DNA of 64,000 bases from Mesorhizobium sp. Root554 (GCF_001427025.1 NZ_LMGA01000001.1:1391775-1455774), one strand, 5' to 3'. Counted from the stretch's first letter, positions 27,843-37,519 are shown. Notes: a model not told the origin generated them from the sequence alone. Translations and numbers: made by a program.

Positions 27843-27855
27843 CGGAAGCGCCACA

Positions 27856-29196
27856 ATGGGAATGGAGCCAGCCTTTTCGCGAACGACCATTGCCTGGCCC
27901 CTGGCCGGGGTTGGCGCCATGCCCCCCGAACCGGACGATCCGGTATTCGCAATTCCGCGCGGCGCGCTTCAGCCGGGGATGCGCGATGCCGGCGAGCGCA
28001 TCTACATTGCCGACACGAAGGCCGAGCTTTCGACAAAACCGTCAGAACCCCTGCACGCCGCGCAAGGCCGCACCCTTGAAAGCAGCGCCAAGTGGAAGAT
28101 TGCGATCACCTGCTCGCTGCTGCTCCACGCAGCCGTGGCCTGGGCATTCCTGTCTGGATTTTTCGATAACGATATCCTCATCGAGGGGTCCGATCAGGCG
28201 GGTGTCCTTCTTCTTGGCAATGCCCCGCAGGACCAGGCTTCGACCGGCGCGCCGGCGAATGAGCCCGACACCCTGCAGGTCACGCTGGTGCCGATGGTTC
28301 AGCCGAAGCCTGTCGACAGCATCGAGGCCCTGCCGGTCGAGGTAGCGGAGACGGCGCAGCCGGTCGAAGACGTGGCAACCGAAGCTCCCGTGACGGAAGC
28401 CGTTGCGCCTGTCAGCGAAACACCGTCAGAACCGGCGCCTGCTGAGACCCTGACGCCAACGCCGGCCGATCCCAAACCGGAGGTTCTCTCGGCAGACAGC
28501 GTTTCGCCGGATGAAGACAACACGGTCCAGCCACCTGTCGCCGAACCGCCGACCAAGGCCGAGGACGTTCCTGCGGCAAAGCCGGCTCCTGCGAGCGAGA
28601 CCATCGCCCCGGAGCCCCAGCCGGTCGAGAAGCCTAAGCCTGCTGAAAAGCCGAAACCGGTGGACAAGAAGGCGGAACCGAAAGAGCCGCCGACGAAGGG
28701 AGTGAAGGCAAAGCCGGCCAAGACTGCCGGAACGCACAGGGAGAAGGCCGAAAAGGCGAAGTCGGCCGAAAAGAAGAAGACGGAGACCGGAAAGACGCGA
28801 TCTGGATCGCACGGCGAGAATCAAGCCGACTCCAAGCGCGGTGTCGCCGATGGCAAGGCCAGCGGCAAAAATACCGCAGCCGGCAAAAGCGGCAGATCCG
28901 CCGCCGGCAACGCCGCCGTATCAAATTATCCGGGCAAGGTGGCGGCGAAACTGCGCCGCGCCATGCGCAGCCTGTCGCGCTCGACGATCTCGAAAGCGCG
29001 CCGCGATGTGCGGGTATCCTTCACCGTCAACGCCAGCGGCGGACTGAGCGGGGTCGGCATCGCCAGCAGTTCCGGCTCACCGGACCTCGATCAGGCGGCG
29101 CTGGCCATCGTGCGCCGCGCCGCGCCCTTCCCGCCCATTCCGCCAGACGCCGGCCGTTCGAGCTGGTCCTTTACCCTGCCTCTGGGGGTGAAGTGA
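27856..29196 (+). CDS. tonB: TonB energy-transducing protein
   Basis: The product is a 446-residue TonB with an unusually long cytoplasmic N terminus (~80 residues), one membrane helix carrying the SxxxH motif needed for ExbBD coupling (Ser87, His91), a very long Pro/Glu/Lys-rich periplasmic spacer, and a C-terminal TonB domain (RRDVRVSFTVNASGGLSGVGIASSSGSPDLDQAAL...). It couples the proton gradient to the neighbouring heme receptor. exbB and exbD are not in the window. The ATG at 27856 lies 13 bp after the small secreted protein; its ribosome-binding site is weak. Confidence 0.92.
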   Translation: MGMEPAFSRTTIAWPLAGVGAMPPEPDDPVFAIPRGALQPGMRDAGERIYIADTKAELSTKPSEPLHAAQGRTLESSAKWKIAITCSLLLHAAVAWAFLSGFFDNDILIEGSDQAGVLLLGNAPQDQASTGAPANEPDTLQVTLVPMVQPKPVDSIEALPVEVAETAQPVEDVATEAPVTEAVAPVSETPSEPAPAETLTPTPADPKPEVLSADSVSPDEDNTVQPPVAEPPTKAEDVPAAKPAPASETIAPEPQPVEKPKPAEKPKPVDKKAEPKEPPTKGVKAKPAKTAGTHREKAEKAKSAEKKKTETGKTRSGSHGENQADSKRGVADGKASGKNTAAGKSGRSAAGNAAVSNYPGKVAAKLRRAMRSLSRSTISKARRDVRVSFTVNASGGLSGVGIASSSGSPDLDQAALAIVRRAAPFPPIPPDAGRSSWSFTLPLGVK

Positions 29197-29257
29197 AACG
29201 TGAATAAACATCAAGAAGCCGCTGATTCGAATCAAGCAACCTCTGAGAGGATAGTCG

Positions 29258-29572
29258 ATGTATATTGCCATGAACCGCTTCAAGGTGCGGAAGGGCGGGG
29301 AAGACGCCTTCGAAACCGTCTGGAAGACCCGCAATTCCTCTCTCTCCGAGATGGCCGGTTTCAAGGAATTCCATCTGCTGCGCGGGCCGGTGAACGAAGA
29401 GGAAGGCTATACGCTCTTCGCCTCGCATACGGTTTGGGCAAGCCATGAGGACTTCATCGCCTGGACGAAATCGGAGAATTTCCGCGCCGCTCACCGCAAT
29501 GCCGGCTCCGGCAAGGTTTCCTATATCGGCCATCCGCAGTTCGAAGGCTTTTCGGTCGTCGAAGGCGCTTGA
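29258..29572 (+). CDS. hmuQ: IsdG-like heme oxygenase HmuQ
   Basis: The product is a 104-residue antibiotic-biosynthesis-monooxygenase-fold protein of the HmuQ/HmuD/IsdG group, which opens the heme ring in the cytoplasm to release iron. The IsdG triad can be placed as Asn6 (IAMNRF), Trp69 (FIAWTK) and His79 (RAAHRN), with the same Trp-His spacing as IsdG. A GAGAGGAT ribosome-binding site precedes it, 61 bp after tonB. It is convergent with putA. Confidence 0.9.
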   Translation: MYIAMNRFKVRKGGEDAFETVWKTRNSSLSEMAGFKEFHLLRGPVNEEEGYTLFASHTVWASHEDFIAWTKSENFRAAHRNAGSGKVSYIGHPQFEGFSVVEGA

Positions 29573-29574
29573 GC

Positions 29575-32500
29575 TTAGGCCGATGCGAGCAGGCTGGCGT
29601 TGCCGCCCGCCGCCGTGGTGTCGACGCAGACCGCGCGCTCGTGCGCATAGGCTGCAGGATAAAGCACCTCGCTGACCAGTGGCACCAGCGGGCCGTCGCG
29701 TCGCGCTAGCGCTTGGCGCAGCACCCGCATATCGTCGGGATCGCCGAAAAAGGCAACGAGGTCGAACGGCGCTGTCCGAAGGCTGGCGGCATCGACCGCG
29801 CCGTCGATGACGGTCAGCGGCAGTTCCTTGCCGGTCAGCGCCGAGAGGATCGCCGGCGCGCCCGGCGCAACAGCGAGAACCGCGTTGCCGGCGCCCAAGG
29901 CCTGGATCACCTGCGCCAGAAGCGTGTCCGCATCCGGCCCCAGGCACAGCGCTCTGCCGCGCGGCACCAGCGACAGCGTATTGGCTTCACCCGTCGGGCC
30001 AGGCAGATCGACTTGTCCGTAATCCAGGCTCGCCGCCGAAGCTACCGCCGCGGCCCCTTTGCCGCGCAGGTGCTTGCGCAGGATGGCGATGCGGTCGGCC
30101 CGCATTGCCCAGTCGGTGGCTGGAGGCGGCATGGCCTTTGTCAATTCGTCAGACGCTACGGTTGCCGTGCCGGGCAAAGAACCTGCGCCCTGCCCGCCTT
30201 TGCGAAACCGCCGCAGATAATGCGGCCCGCCTGCCTTCGGGCCGGTGCCGGACAATCCCTCGCCGCCAAAAGGCTGCGAGCCGACGACGGCGCCGATCTG
30301 GTTGCGGTTGACGTAGATATTGCCGGCATGGATGCCGTCGACCACGTGCTGGACGCGGCCCTCGATGCGCGTATGCAAGCCGAAGGTCAGGCCGTAGCCC
30401 TTGCGGTTGATGGCGGCGATGACGGCATCGATCTCGTCGGCGTCGAAACTGGCGACGTGCAGCACCGGGCCGAACACTTCGCGCTCCATCTCGCCGATGC
30501 CTGTGACCCGCAACACGGCTGGCGCGACGAACCGGCCGCTTTCCGGAGCATCCAGCGTAGCAATCGCCCTGCCCTGCGCCGTCATGGCGGCGACATAGTC
30601 CCTGATAGAGCCCTGCGCCTCAGCGTCGATCACCGGGCCGACATCGGTGGCGATATCCCATGGGTCGCCGACCTTGAGCGCGGCAAGCGCCCCCCCCAGC
30701 ATGCCCAGCATCTTCTTCTCCACGTCCTTTTGAACGTAGAGGATGCGTAGCGCCGAGCAGCGCTGGCCGGCGCTCTGGAAGGCAGACGCCAGCACGTCGC
30801 GCACGGTCTGCTCCGGCAGCGCGGTGGAATCGACGATCATCGCGTTCAGCCCGCCGGTCTCGGCGATCAGCATGGCATCCGGCGAAGCCGTTTCCGCCAA
30901 TTGCTTTTCGATCAGCTTCGCGACCTCTGTCGAGCCGGTGAAGCAGACGCCGGCGATACGGGGATCGGCGGTCAGCGGCGCGCCGACCGATGGCCCGTCG
31001 CCTGGTAAAAGGTGGAGAACGTCCTTCGGCACGCCGGCCTCATGCAGCAATTCGACCGCACGGAACGCGATCAGCGGCGTCTGCTCGGCGGACTTGGCGA
31101 GAACCGCATTGCCGGTCGCCAGCGCCGCCGCGATCTGTCCGGTGAAGATGGCGAGCGGAAAGTTCCAGGGCGAGATGCAGGCGATCGCGCCCCGCGCCTG
31201 CGTGCCGGCTTCGGCATGCGCTGCTTCGGAGGCATAGTAGCGCAGGAAATCCACCGCCTCCCGCACCTCGGCAACACCGTCCGCCAGTGTCTTGCCGGCC
31301 TCGCGGGTCGCCAGCGCGAAGAATTCCACCGCGTTCGCCTCGTAGAGATCGGCGGCGCGCTGCAGGATCGCGGCGCGTTCGGCCACCGGTGTTGCCGCCC
31401 ATGCAGGTTGCGCCTCGACCGCAATGCCAACTGCCGTGGCGACCTGTTCTCGTGTCGCCTCCGTCACGCTGCCGACGGTCTCGGACGGATTCGCCGGGTT
31501 CAGCACCTGTCGCGCCGCCGCCTTGCCTTCGGCTCGTGTCAGCGCCTTGGCCATCCAGCGGTATGGACTGGCGAACTTCGCCCGTTCCTTGTCGATGGCG
31601 GCGAGCGTCATCGCGTCGGTGATGTCCCAGCCCTTCGAGTTGCGACGGGCCCCGCCGAATATCGCCGAAGGCTTTGGTATGGCCGGGTTCGCGGCAGGCC
31701 CCTGACTCTCCAGCACGTCCAGCGGATCGCGCGCGATCACCTCGGGCGCAACCTCGTCGTCGGTCAACTGATGCACGAAGGAGGAGTTGGCGCCATTCTC
31801 CAAAAGGCGGCGCACCAGATAGGCCAGAAGATCGGAATGCGCCCCCACCGGCGCATAAATGCGGCAGCGGGTGCCCTCACCCTTGCGCACGGCCTCGTGC
31901 AGGGCTTCGCCCATGCCATGCAGGCGCTGGAACTCGAAGCGGTCCCGGTCCGGCGTCATCGACAGGATAGTCGCCACGGTGTGCGCATTGTGCGTCGCAA
32001 ATTGCGGATAGATGCGGTCGGTCATCGACAGCAGCTTTCGCGCGCAGGCCATGTAGGAAACATCGGTGTTGGCCTTGCGGGTAAACACCGGATAACCGGA
32101 TAGTCCCATCGCCTGGGCGCGCTTGATCTCCGTGTCCCAATAAGCGCCTTTAACGAGACGCACCATGATCCTGCGGTCGAGACGCCCGGCCAGCGCGTGC
32201 AGCCAGTCGATGACGTGGAAAGCGCGCGGACCATAGGCCTGGACGACGACGCCGAAACCATCCCAGCCTGCAAGCCGCTCATCGGCCAGCACAGCTTCGA
32301 TGACGTCCAGCGACAGGTCGAGCCGGTCCGCCTCCTCCGCATCGACGTTGAGGCCCATGCGCGCCGCGCGGGCAGCAAGCGCCAGCGTGGTGAGCCGCTC
32401 GGTCATCACCGGCAGCATGGTTTCCTTCTGGGAGACTTCGTAGCGCGGATGCAGCGCCGACAGTTTCACTGAAATGCCGTGATTGAGCCGGATGTCCTCG

Positions 32501-33183
32501 CTCCTGGTGCTCGGCGCCAGTGCGGCAATCGCATCGGCATAGGCCTTCAGATAGCGCAATGCATCGTGCTCGGTGCGCGCGGCCTCGCCCAGCATGTCGA
32601 AGGAATAGACATAGCCTTTCTGCGTCATGGAGCGTCCGCGCTTGACCGCCTCGGCGATGGTGCGCCCGAGCACGAACTGCTCGCCCATCTCGCGCATGGC
32701 GGCGGCGACGGCGGTGCGGATGACCGGCTCGCCGAGGCGCCGCACCATCGAGCGCAGCGTGCGTTCGATATTGCCTTCGCCTTCCTCCAGCACACGGCCG
32801 GTCAGCATCAGCGCCCAAGTCGAGGCGTTGACGAAGATCGACGACGAGGAGCCGGAATGCGCCGACCAGTCATGCGGCGCGATCTTGTCGGCGATCAGTT
32901 CGTCCATGGTCTCGGTGTCGGGTACCCGCAGCAGTGCCTCGGCAAGACACATCAGTGCGACGCCCTCGCGGGTCGACAGGCCGTAGGATGACAGGAAAAC
33001 CTCCATCAGCCGCGGGTCGGACGACCCGCGCACCTTGCGCACCAGTTTGGCGGCCCGCTCCGAAATCGCCGCGCGGTCAGTGGCTGAAAGCCCGGTCGCG
33101 CCGGAGAGCAGCGCCATCGTTTTGGCTTCGTCGGGAAGGGTGTTGGCGCGGATCTGATGGCGGATCGTGTCGAGCGCGGACAT
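29575..33183 (-). CDS. putA: bifunctional proline dehydrogenase / P5C dehydrogenase
   Basis: The product is a 1202-residue PutA that oxidises proline to glutamate in two steps. Order: an N-terminal alpha domain, the FAD-binding PRODH barrel (about residues 190-490, with VRLVKGAYWDTEIK and MYATHN-like FATHNAH motifs), the NAD-dependent aldehyde dehydrogenase domain (SPWNFPLAIF, and catalytic Cys in SAGQRCSALR), and a degenerate C-terminal domain. The N terminus (MSALDTIRHQIRANT) shows no ribbon-helix-helix, so it is not the autorepressing trifunctional type. Regulation is left to the divergent Lrp-type gene. A GAGGAA ribosome-binding site supports the start. Confidence 0.96.
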   Translation of the reverse strand: MSALDTIRHQIRANTLPDEAKTMALLSGATGLSATDRAAISERAAKLVRKVRGSSDPRLMEVFLSSYGLSTREGVALMCLAEALLRVPDTETMDELIADKIAPHDWSAHSGSSSSIFVNASTWALMLTGRVLEEGEGNIERTLRSMVRRLGEPVIRTAVAAAMREMGEQFVLGRTIAEAVKRGRSMTQKGYVYSFDMLGEAARTEHDALRYLKAYADAIAALAPSTRSEDIRLNHGISVKLSALHPRYEVSQKETMLPVMTERLTTLALAARAARMGLNVDAEEADRLDLSLDVIEAVLADERLAGWDGFGVVVQAYGPRAFHVIDWLHALAGRLDRRIMVRLVKGAYWDTEIKRAQAMGLSGYPVFTRKANTDVSYMACARKLLSMTDRIYPQFATHNAHTVATILSMTPDRDRFEFQRLHGMGEALHEAVRKGEGTRCRIYAPVGAHSDLLAYLVRRLLENGANSSFVHQLTDDEVAPEVIARDPLDVLESQGPAANPAIPKPSAIFGGARRNSKGWDITDAMTLAAIDKERAKFASPYRWMAKALTRAEGKAAARQVLNPANPSETVGSVTEATREQVATAVGIAVEAQPAWAATPVAERAAILQRAADLYEANAVEFFALATREAGKTLADGVAEVREAVDFLRYYASEAAHAEAGTQARGAIACISPWNFPLAIFTGQIAAALATGNAVLAKSAEQTPLIAFRAVELLHEAGVPKDVLHLLPGDGPSVGAPLTADPRIAGVCFTGSTEVAKLIEKQLAETASPDAMLIAETGGLNAMIVDSTALPEQTVRDVLASAFQSAGQRCSALRILYVQKDVEKKMLGMLGGALAALKVGDPWDIATDVGPVIDAEAQGSIRDYVAAMTAQGRAIATLDAPESGRFVAPAVLRVTGIGEMEREVFGPVLHVASFDADEIDAVIAAINRKGYGLTFGLHTRIEGRVQHVVDGIHAGNIYVNRNQIGAVVGSQPFGGEGLSGTGPKAGGPHYLRRFRKGGQGAGSLPGTATVASDELTKAMPPPATDWAMRADRIAILRKHLRGKGAAAVASAASLDYGQVDLPGPTGEANTLSLVPRGRALCLGPDADTLLAQVIQALGAGNAVLAVAPGAPAILSALTGKELPLTVIDGAVDAASLRTAPFDLVAFFGDPDDMRVLRQALARRDGPLVPLVSEVLYPAAYAHERAVCVDTTAAGGNASLLASA

Positions 33184-33327
33184 GAATTCCTCGAAGACGA
33201 ACTGGAGTTGGCTGCTTTCTAAAGGCTAGCACGGACCCCTATTTGCAACCGGTCCAAAGAAATCGACTTTATAGTCTAAACATGCTATTTTTCTATTCAT
33301 TTATAACCTGATTGAGCCATCATAGCC
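33184..33327. promoter_or_regulatory. AT-rich divergent control region between putA and putR
   Basis: This 144-bp region contains a markedly AT-rich block (about 33265-33310, TTTATAGTCTAAACATGC...), unlike the GC-rich surroundings. By the usual arrangement it should hold both promoters and the PutR binding sites; no single operator could be fixed by eye. Confidence 0.5.
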
Positions 33328-33780
33328 ATGATCGAAGACCGATTAGACCGAACCGACAGATCCATCCTCTCCGCCCTTTCCGGCCAGGGCCGCCTCTCCA
33401 TGGCCGAATTGGCGGAAAAGGTCGGCCTGTCGAAGACGCCGGTGCAGGCGCGGGTGAAGCGGCTTGAGAAGGACGGCTACATTCGCGGCTACGCCGCCAT
33501 GGTCGACCGGGAGAAGATGGGCGAAGGCCATGTCGCCTTCGTCCAGGTTAAGCTCTCGGACACGCGCTCGGCTGCGCTGGATGCCTTCAACCGCGCCGTC
33601 GCCGCCGTGCCGGAAATCGAACAGTGCCACATGATGGCGGCCAGCTTCGACTATCTGCTCAAGGTGCGCACCCGTGACATCGCCGCCTACCGCCGCGTTC
33701 TGGGCGAGCGCATCTCCGCCCTGCCCCATGTGGCGCAGACCTCCACCTTCGTGGCGATGGAGACGGTCAAGGACCGTTGA
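33328..33780 (+). CDS. putR: Lrp/AsnC-family proline dehydrogenase activator PutR
   Basis: The product is a 150-residue Lrp-type regulator. Its N-terminal helix-turn-helix (LDRTDRSILSALSGQGRLSMAELAEKVGLSKTPVQARVKRLE) is followed by a RAM effector domain. Divergence from putA and similarity to alphaproteobacterial PutR indicate that it activates putA in response to proline. The assignment combines family and context. Confidence 0.92.
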   Translation: MIEDRLDRTDRSILSALSGQGRLSMAELAEKVGLSKTPVQARVKRLEKDGYIRGYAAMVDREKMGEGHVAFVQVKLSDTRSAALDAFNRAVAAVPEIEQCHMMAASFDYLLKVRTRDIAAYRRVLGERISALPHVAQTSTFVAMETVKDR

Positions 33781-33782
33781 CG

Positions 33783-34973
33783 TCAGTTCAGCGTCTTCAA
33801 AAACGCCACCAGCGCCGCGCGTTCCCGTTCGGACAAGCGCAGCGGGTGAAGCTCGGTTTCGCCCTCCACGCTTGCCGGCGCCTTGGCATAGTGCGCCACC
33901 ACCTCGTCCAGCGACGCGAATTGCCCGGCATGCATGTAAGGCGGCCTTCCGGCCGCGCCGCGCAGCGACGGTGTCTTGTAGGCGCGGATGAGTTCCGGCG
34001 CGGCCTTGCTCATGAATTTCAGCTCGCCGCAGGCATCGACCGGTCCGTCGCGATACGCGCCGAGGCAATTGAACGGATCGGCCGTCACCTGCGTCACCGC
34101 ATCGATGCGGCCGCGATCCACCGGAAATCCGGGGACCGGCGGCACGCCGGTGTTGTGAAAGCTGTCGTCGGTGAAGCGCGGACCGTTGTGGCAGGTAGAA
34201 CAATTGGCCTTGCCAATGAAGAGCTTCAGCCCCTGCACCTCCTCCGGCGACAGCGCGGCGTCGCTGTCGATTGGCGTGCCCGAAGCCAGCGCCGCGGCGA
34301 ACCGGTCGAAGCGCGTTTGGGTCGGCATGATCGATCGTTCGAACGCCGCGATCGCCTTGCCGATATTGGCGAACACCCGGTTCACGCTGTCGCGCTGTTC
34401 CTCCGACATGCCGTCCCAGGCAGCCTTGTCCGCTTCCGTTCCCAGCGGCCCGGCATTGGCGGGCACGACGGAAAGGTCCGGCAGCGGGCCGAAGATGCGC
34501 TCATAGCGTTCGCCGAAACGGTTTTTGACGTAATGGGCATAGGCTGCGCGGTTGCCGCCATGCTCGCGGCCGTCCTCCAGCGGCGTCAGCGCCTGCGCCC
34601 ACAGGCTGTCGCGCCGTCCGTCCCAGAACAGGAACGGGCTGTAGGCGGCGCCGGCGAGCGGCATGGTGCGGCGGTTCGTCCGCGCCAAGCCCTGCGCCTG
34701 CGGCAGGTCATCCTGGAACTGCCGGTCAATCTTGTGGCAGGTCGAACAGGATACGGTTCCGTTGCCGCTCATCGACGGGTCGAAGAAAAGCGTCGAGCCG
34801 AGCGCCGCCGCGCCCGGTACATCGGCAAAACGATTGGTCGTGTCGGGTTTGAGCGGGGGCAGCGCCGAGAGGGCGAGCGAGGCGATGGTCCTCTTTTCGG
34901 CATCGGAGAAATCCGGCTTGCCGCAGCCGGCCAGCGCCAGAAGGATGCCGAGGATCGGACCGAGCCGGCGCAT
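33783..34973 (-). CDS. di-heme cytochrome-c peroxidase / MauG-like lipoprotein
   Basis: The product is a 396-residue protein with a lipobox signal (LALAGC, lipidated Cys17) and two CSTCH heme-c sites, the first at residues 76-80 and the second in GKANCSTCHNGPRF. This is the CCP/MauG family: such enzymes reduce hydrogen peroxide or oxidise a partner protein. The gene lies 7 bp downstream of a YtkA-like membrane-anchored protein on the same strand and is convergent with putR. Which of the two activities it has cannot be told from sequence alone. Confidence 0.9.
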   Translation of the reverse strand: MRRLGPILGILLALAGCGKPDFSDAEKRTIASLALSALPPLKPDTTNRFADVPGAAALGSTLFFDPSMSGNGTVSCSTCHKIDRQFQDDLPQAQGLARTNRRTMPLAGAAYSPFLFWDGRRDSLWAQALTPLEDGREHGGNRAAYAHYVKNRFGERYERIFGPLPDLSVVPANAGPLGTEADKAAWDGMSEEQRDSVNRVFANIGKAIAAFERSIMPTQTRFDRFAAALASGTPIDSDAALSPEEVQGLKLFIGKANCSTCHNGPRFTDDSFHNTGVPPVPGFPVDRGRIDAVTQVTADPFNCLGAYRDGPVDACGELKFMSKAAPELIRAYKTPSLRGAAGRPPYMHAGQFASLDEVVAHYAKAPASVEGETELHPLRLSERERAALVAFLKTLN

Positions 34974-34980
34974 GGCCGCC

Positions 34981-35421
34981 TCACAGCACCACGTTGAAGG
35001 TGACGGAGTCCGAACCGGCCTTGGCGGAGATGTTGAAGTGCAGTGTCCACCAGCCGCTCATCGAGAACTTGATGCCGTCGATGCGGTACTGACCGCCGCC
35101 GAGATAATCGGTCGCCTGCGGGCTGGTCGGCAGGCCATGACTGTGCTGCGGCATGCCGCCGGAAATGTCGATCGCGGCGTTCTCCACAGGGTCGCCGGCG
35201 GCGCTCTTGAGCGTCAGCACCCAGCTGTGCAGTTCGCCCTGGGTTATCGGGTCCCGGTCCGGCGCGATGCTGGCGACGAACAGGCCGTTGACCGTTTTCT
35301 TCGTCCGCGCAAGGTCGGGACCGGCCTGCCGGGGCGCGGTCAGGTAGACGGCCGCCAGCACGCCTACCAGCACCGCCGCGAGACCGATTGCCGCCAGTAT
35401 GTATCGCCCCAGAAATGCCAA
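34981..35421 (-). CDS. YtkA/FixH-like membrane-anchored protein
   Basis: The product is a 146-residue protein with an N-terminal membrane anchor (YILAAIGLAAVLVGVLAAVYL) and a beta-sandwich periplasmic domain. It carries the YtkA-type stretch GGMPQHSHGLPTSP and the GIKFSMSGWWTLHFNI strand; the Met/His cluster could bind copper. The start codon is TTG, supported by GGGAG 8 nt upstream. It is co-transcribed with the di-heme peroxidase. Function is unknown; a partner or substrate of the peroxidase is possible. Confidence 0.82.
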   Translation of the reverse strand: MAFLGRYILAAIGLAAVLVGVLAAVYLTAPRQAGPDLARTKKTVNGLFVASIAPDRDPITQGELHSWVLTLKSAAGDPVENAAIDISGGMPQHSHGLPTSPQATDYLGGGQYRIDGIKFSMSGWWTLHFNISAKAGSDSVTFNVVL

Positions 35422-35569
35422 GCCCGTTACTCCCGAGGCAAGCCGATGAAGCCTTGATTCAGCCTGCCTGCAAAATCTTACGGACCGGAAAAAACCACGC
35501 CCGTCAAGGCATGGCGCGGAGGTCGCTTAAGCGCTAAAGCATCGCAAAGTCAAAAATTCCGGGAAAAGC

Positions 35570-36487
35570 ATGACTACGCAAGGCATAGCGGCAATCGGTG
35601 AGTGCATGATCGAACTGTCGGACGGCTCCGACGGCAACTGGCGCATGGGATTTGCCGGCGACACCTTCAACACGATCTGGGCGCTTTCGGCGTTGACGGG
35701 CGGCCCGGCCACCTACGTCTCCGCCTTCGGCGACGACCCGTTCTCACGCGACCAGATCGCGTTCTTCAAAGCACACGGCATCGGCATCGGGGCCAGCCCC
35801 ATCATCGCCGGCGCGCGGCCCGGTCTCTATGCCATAACGCTGACCGGCGCCGAGCGGTCCTTCACCTATTGGCGCAACGACGCAGCGGCCAAACAGCTTG
35901 CATCGCAGCCTGATTCCATAACGAAAAGCCTGCAAAACCAATCGCTTGTCTATTTTTCCGGAATCACTTTGGCAATTCTCGATGCGCCTGCCCGCAAGAC
36001 GCTGATGACGGCGATCGCCGCCGCGCGAGCGGCGGGGAGCCGCATCGCCTTCGACCCTAACTACCGGCCGCGCCTGTGGCAAAGCCGCGACGAAGCACAG
36101 GCCGCAATCACCGAAGCCCTGGCGGTCACGGACATCGCCCTGCCGACCTTTCCCGACGAACAGATGCTGTTCGGCGACGGCGCGCCGCAGGAAACCGCCG
36201 CGCGTTTGGCCGCGCATGTCGGCGAAGTTGTGGTGAAGAACGGCGAGGATGCTGCCCTTGTGGTGGGCGATGGCGGCACAGCCGCGGTACCCGCTGTCAC
36301 GGTCGCCTCGCCCGTCGACACCACCGGAGCCGGCGATTCCTTCAATGGCGGCTATCTCGCCGCCCGCCTTGCCGGCCATGCGCCGGCCGAAGCGGCAAGG
36401 CGCGCGCACCGGGTCGCCGCTGCCGTCGTTCAGGTACGTGGCGCGCTTGCGTCCGCCGACGTGCTGCGGACTGCTTTCGCCGCCTAG
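35570..36487 (+). CDS. kdgK: 2-dehydro-3-deoxygluconokinase (PfkB family)
   Basis: The product is a 305-residue ribokinase-type sugar kinase. The glycine-rich N-terminal substrate region GFAGDTFNTIWALS, the RSFTYWRNDAAAK segment typical of KDG kinases, and the catalytic DTTGAGDSFNGGYL motif are present. It phosphorylates KDG to KDPG for the Entner-Doudoroff pathway. A GGGAAAA sequence serves as ribosome-binding site. It is convergent with galM. Confidence 0.9.
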   Translation: MTTQGIAAIGECMIELSDGSDGNWRMGFAGDTFNTIWALSALTGGPATYVSAFGDDPFSRDQIAFFKAHGIGIGASPIIAGARPGLYAITLTGAERSFTYWRNDAAAKQLASQPDSITKSLQNQSLVYFSGITLAILDAPARKTLMTAIAAARAAGSRIAFDPNYRPRLWQSRDEAQAAITEALAVTDIALPTFPDEQMLFGDGAPQETAARLAAHVGEVVVKNGEDAALVVGDGGTAAVPAVTVASPVDTTGAGDSFNGGYLAARLAGHAPAEAARRAHRVAAAVVQVRGALASADVLRTAFAA

Positions 36488-36499
36488 CTCGGCCAGGCT

Positions 36500-37519
36500 C
36501 TAAGGAAGCCGGAACCGGTATTCCGAAACGTGATGGTAGGTTTCGCCGGGCATCAGCGTTGCGTGCGGGAAGTATGGCCGGTTCGGCGCATCCGGCCAGA
36601 TTTGCGACTCAAGACACAGGCCGGCATGTTTGCCATATTTCAGCCCGCCCAGCCCCGGCGATGCCGGCGCGACGTGCTGGCCGACATAGAGTTGCACGCC
36701 GGGTTCGGTCGTCCACAACTCCATCTCGACACCCGAGCGCGCACCTTGAAGCCAGGCCGCCTGCTTCAGCGGACCGCGTTCCGGCGCGAGACAGAAATTT
36801 TCGTCGTAATCGACCTGTGCCTCATCCGGGTCCGAACGGATGGGCCGCGCCTGACGGAAATCGAACGGCGTGCCGTCCACGGGCTGCACCACGCCCGTCG
36901 GGATCAGCTCAGCATCGACGGGCAGATAGGCGGCGGCCGGCAGCATCAGCCTGTGGTCGAGTATGTCGCCGGCGCCGCCATCGTCGAGGTTGAAATAGGA
37001 ATGCTGGGTCAGGTTGCAGACCGTCGGCTCTTCGCAGGTCGCCGTCAGTTCGATGCTCAGGGTACCCGGTATCTTCAGCCGGTAGGTGCAAGTCACGTCC
37101 AGCGCGCCGGGAAATCCCATCGTGCCAGCCGGGTCGTGCAGCGTCAGCGTGACGAAATCCCGCCCGTGCAGCGAAACCATCCAAGGCCTGCCGAAATAGC
37201 CTTTGCCGCCGCCATGCAGCATGTGTTTGCCGAGAAAATTGCGGTCGGTCTGGTGACGGGCGCCGGCTAGCGAAAACCGCCCGTCCCTGATGCGGTTGGC
37301 ATAGCGCCCCACGAGGGCGCCGAAATAGGCCGTGTCGCGCTCATAGGCTTCCAGCGTATCGAAACCCAGGACGAGCGGCGCGTCATGTCCAGCGAGCCTC
37401 AAATCCTGGATGATCGCGCCAAAGCCGATGATGTTGGCGCTGAGACCGCCGCCGCGAATGGTGAAGCGGCGGACGGCCTCGCCCGCCTGCGTGATGCCAA
37501 ATTCTTCGCCGTCCTTCAT
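36500..37519 (-). CDS. galM: aldose 1-epimerase (galactose mutarotase)
   Basis: The product is a 339-residue beta-sandwich mutarotase that interconverts alpha and beta anomers of aldoses. The catalytic His is in NLTQHSYFNL and the catalytic Glu in CLESQIWPDAPN; an N-terminal FGAIIQDLRL segment and GRYANRI loop also match. It lies 44 bp downstream of gabD on the same strand and may be co-transcribed. Confidence 0.92.
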   Translation of the reverse strand: MKDGEEFGITQAGEAVRRFTIRGGGLSANIIGFGAIIQDLRLAGHDAPLVLGFDTLEAYERDTAYFGALVGRYANRIRDGRFSLAGARHQTDRNFLGKHMLHGGGKGYFGRPWMVSLHGRDFVTLTLHDPAGTMGFPGALDVTCTYRLKIPGTLSIELTATCEEPTVCNLTQHSYFNLDDGGAGDILDHRLMLPAAAYLPVDAELIPTGVVQPVDGTPFDFRQARPIRSDPDEAQVDYDENFCLAPERGPLKQAAWLQGARSGVEMELWTTEPGVQLYVGQHVAPASPGLGGLKYGKHAGLCLESQIWPDAPNRPYFPHATLMPGETYHHVSEYRFRLP

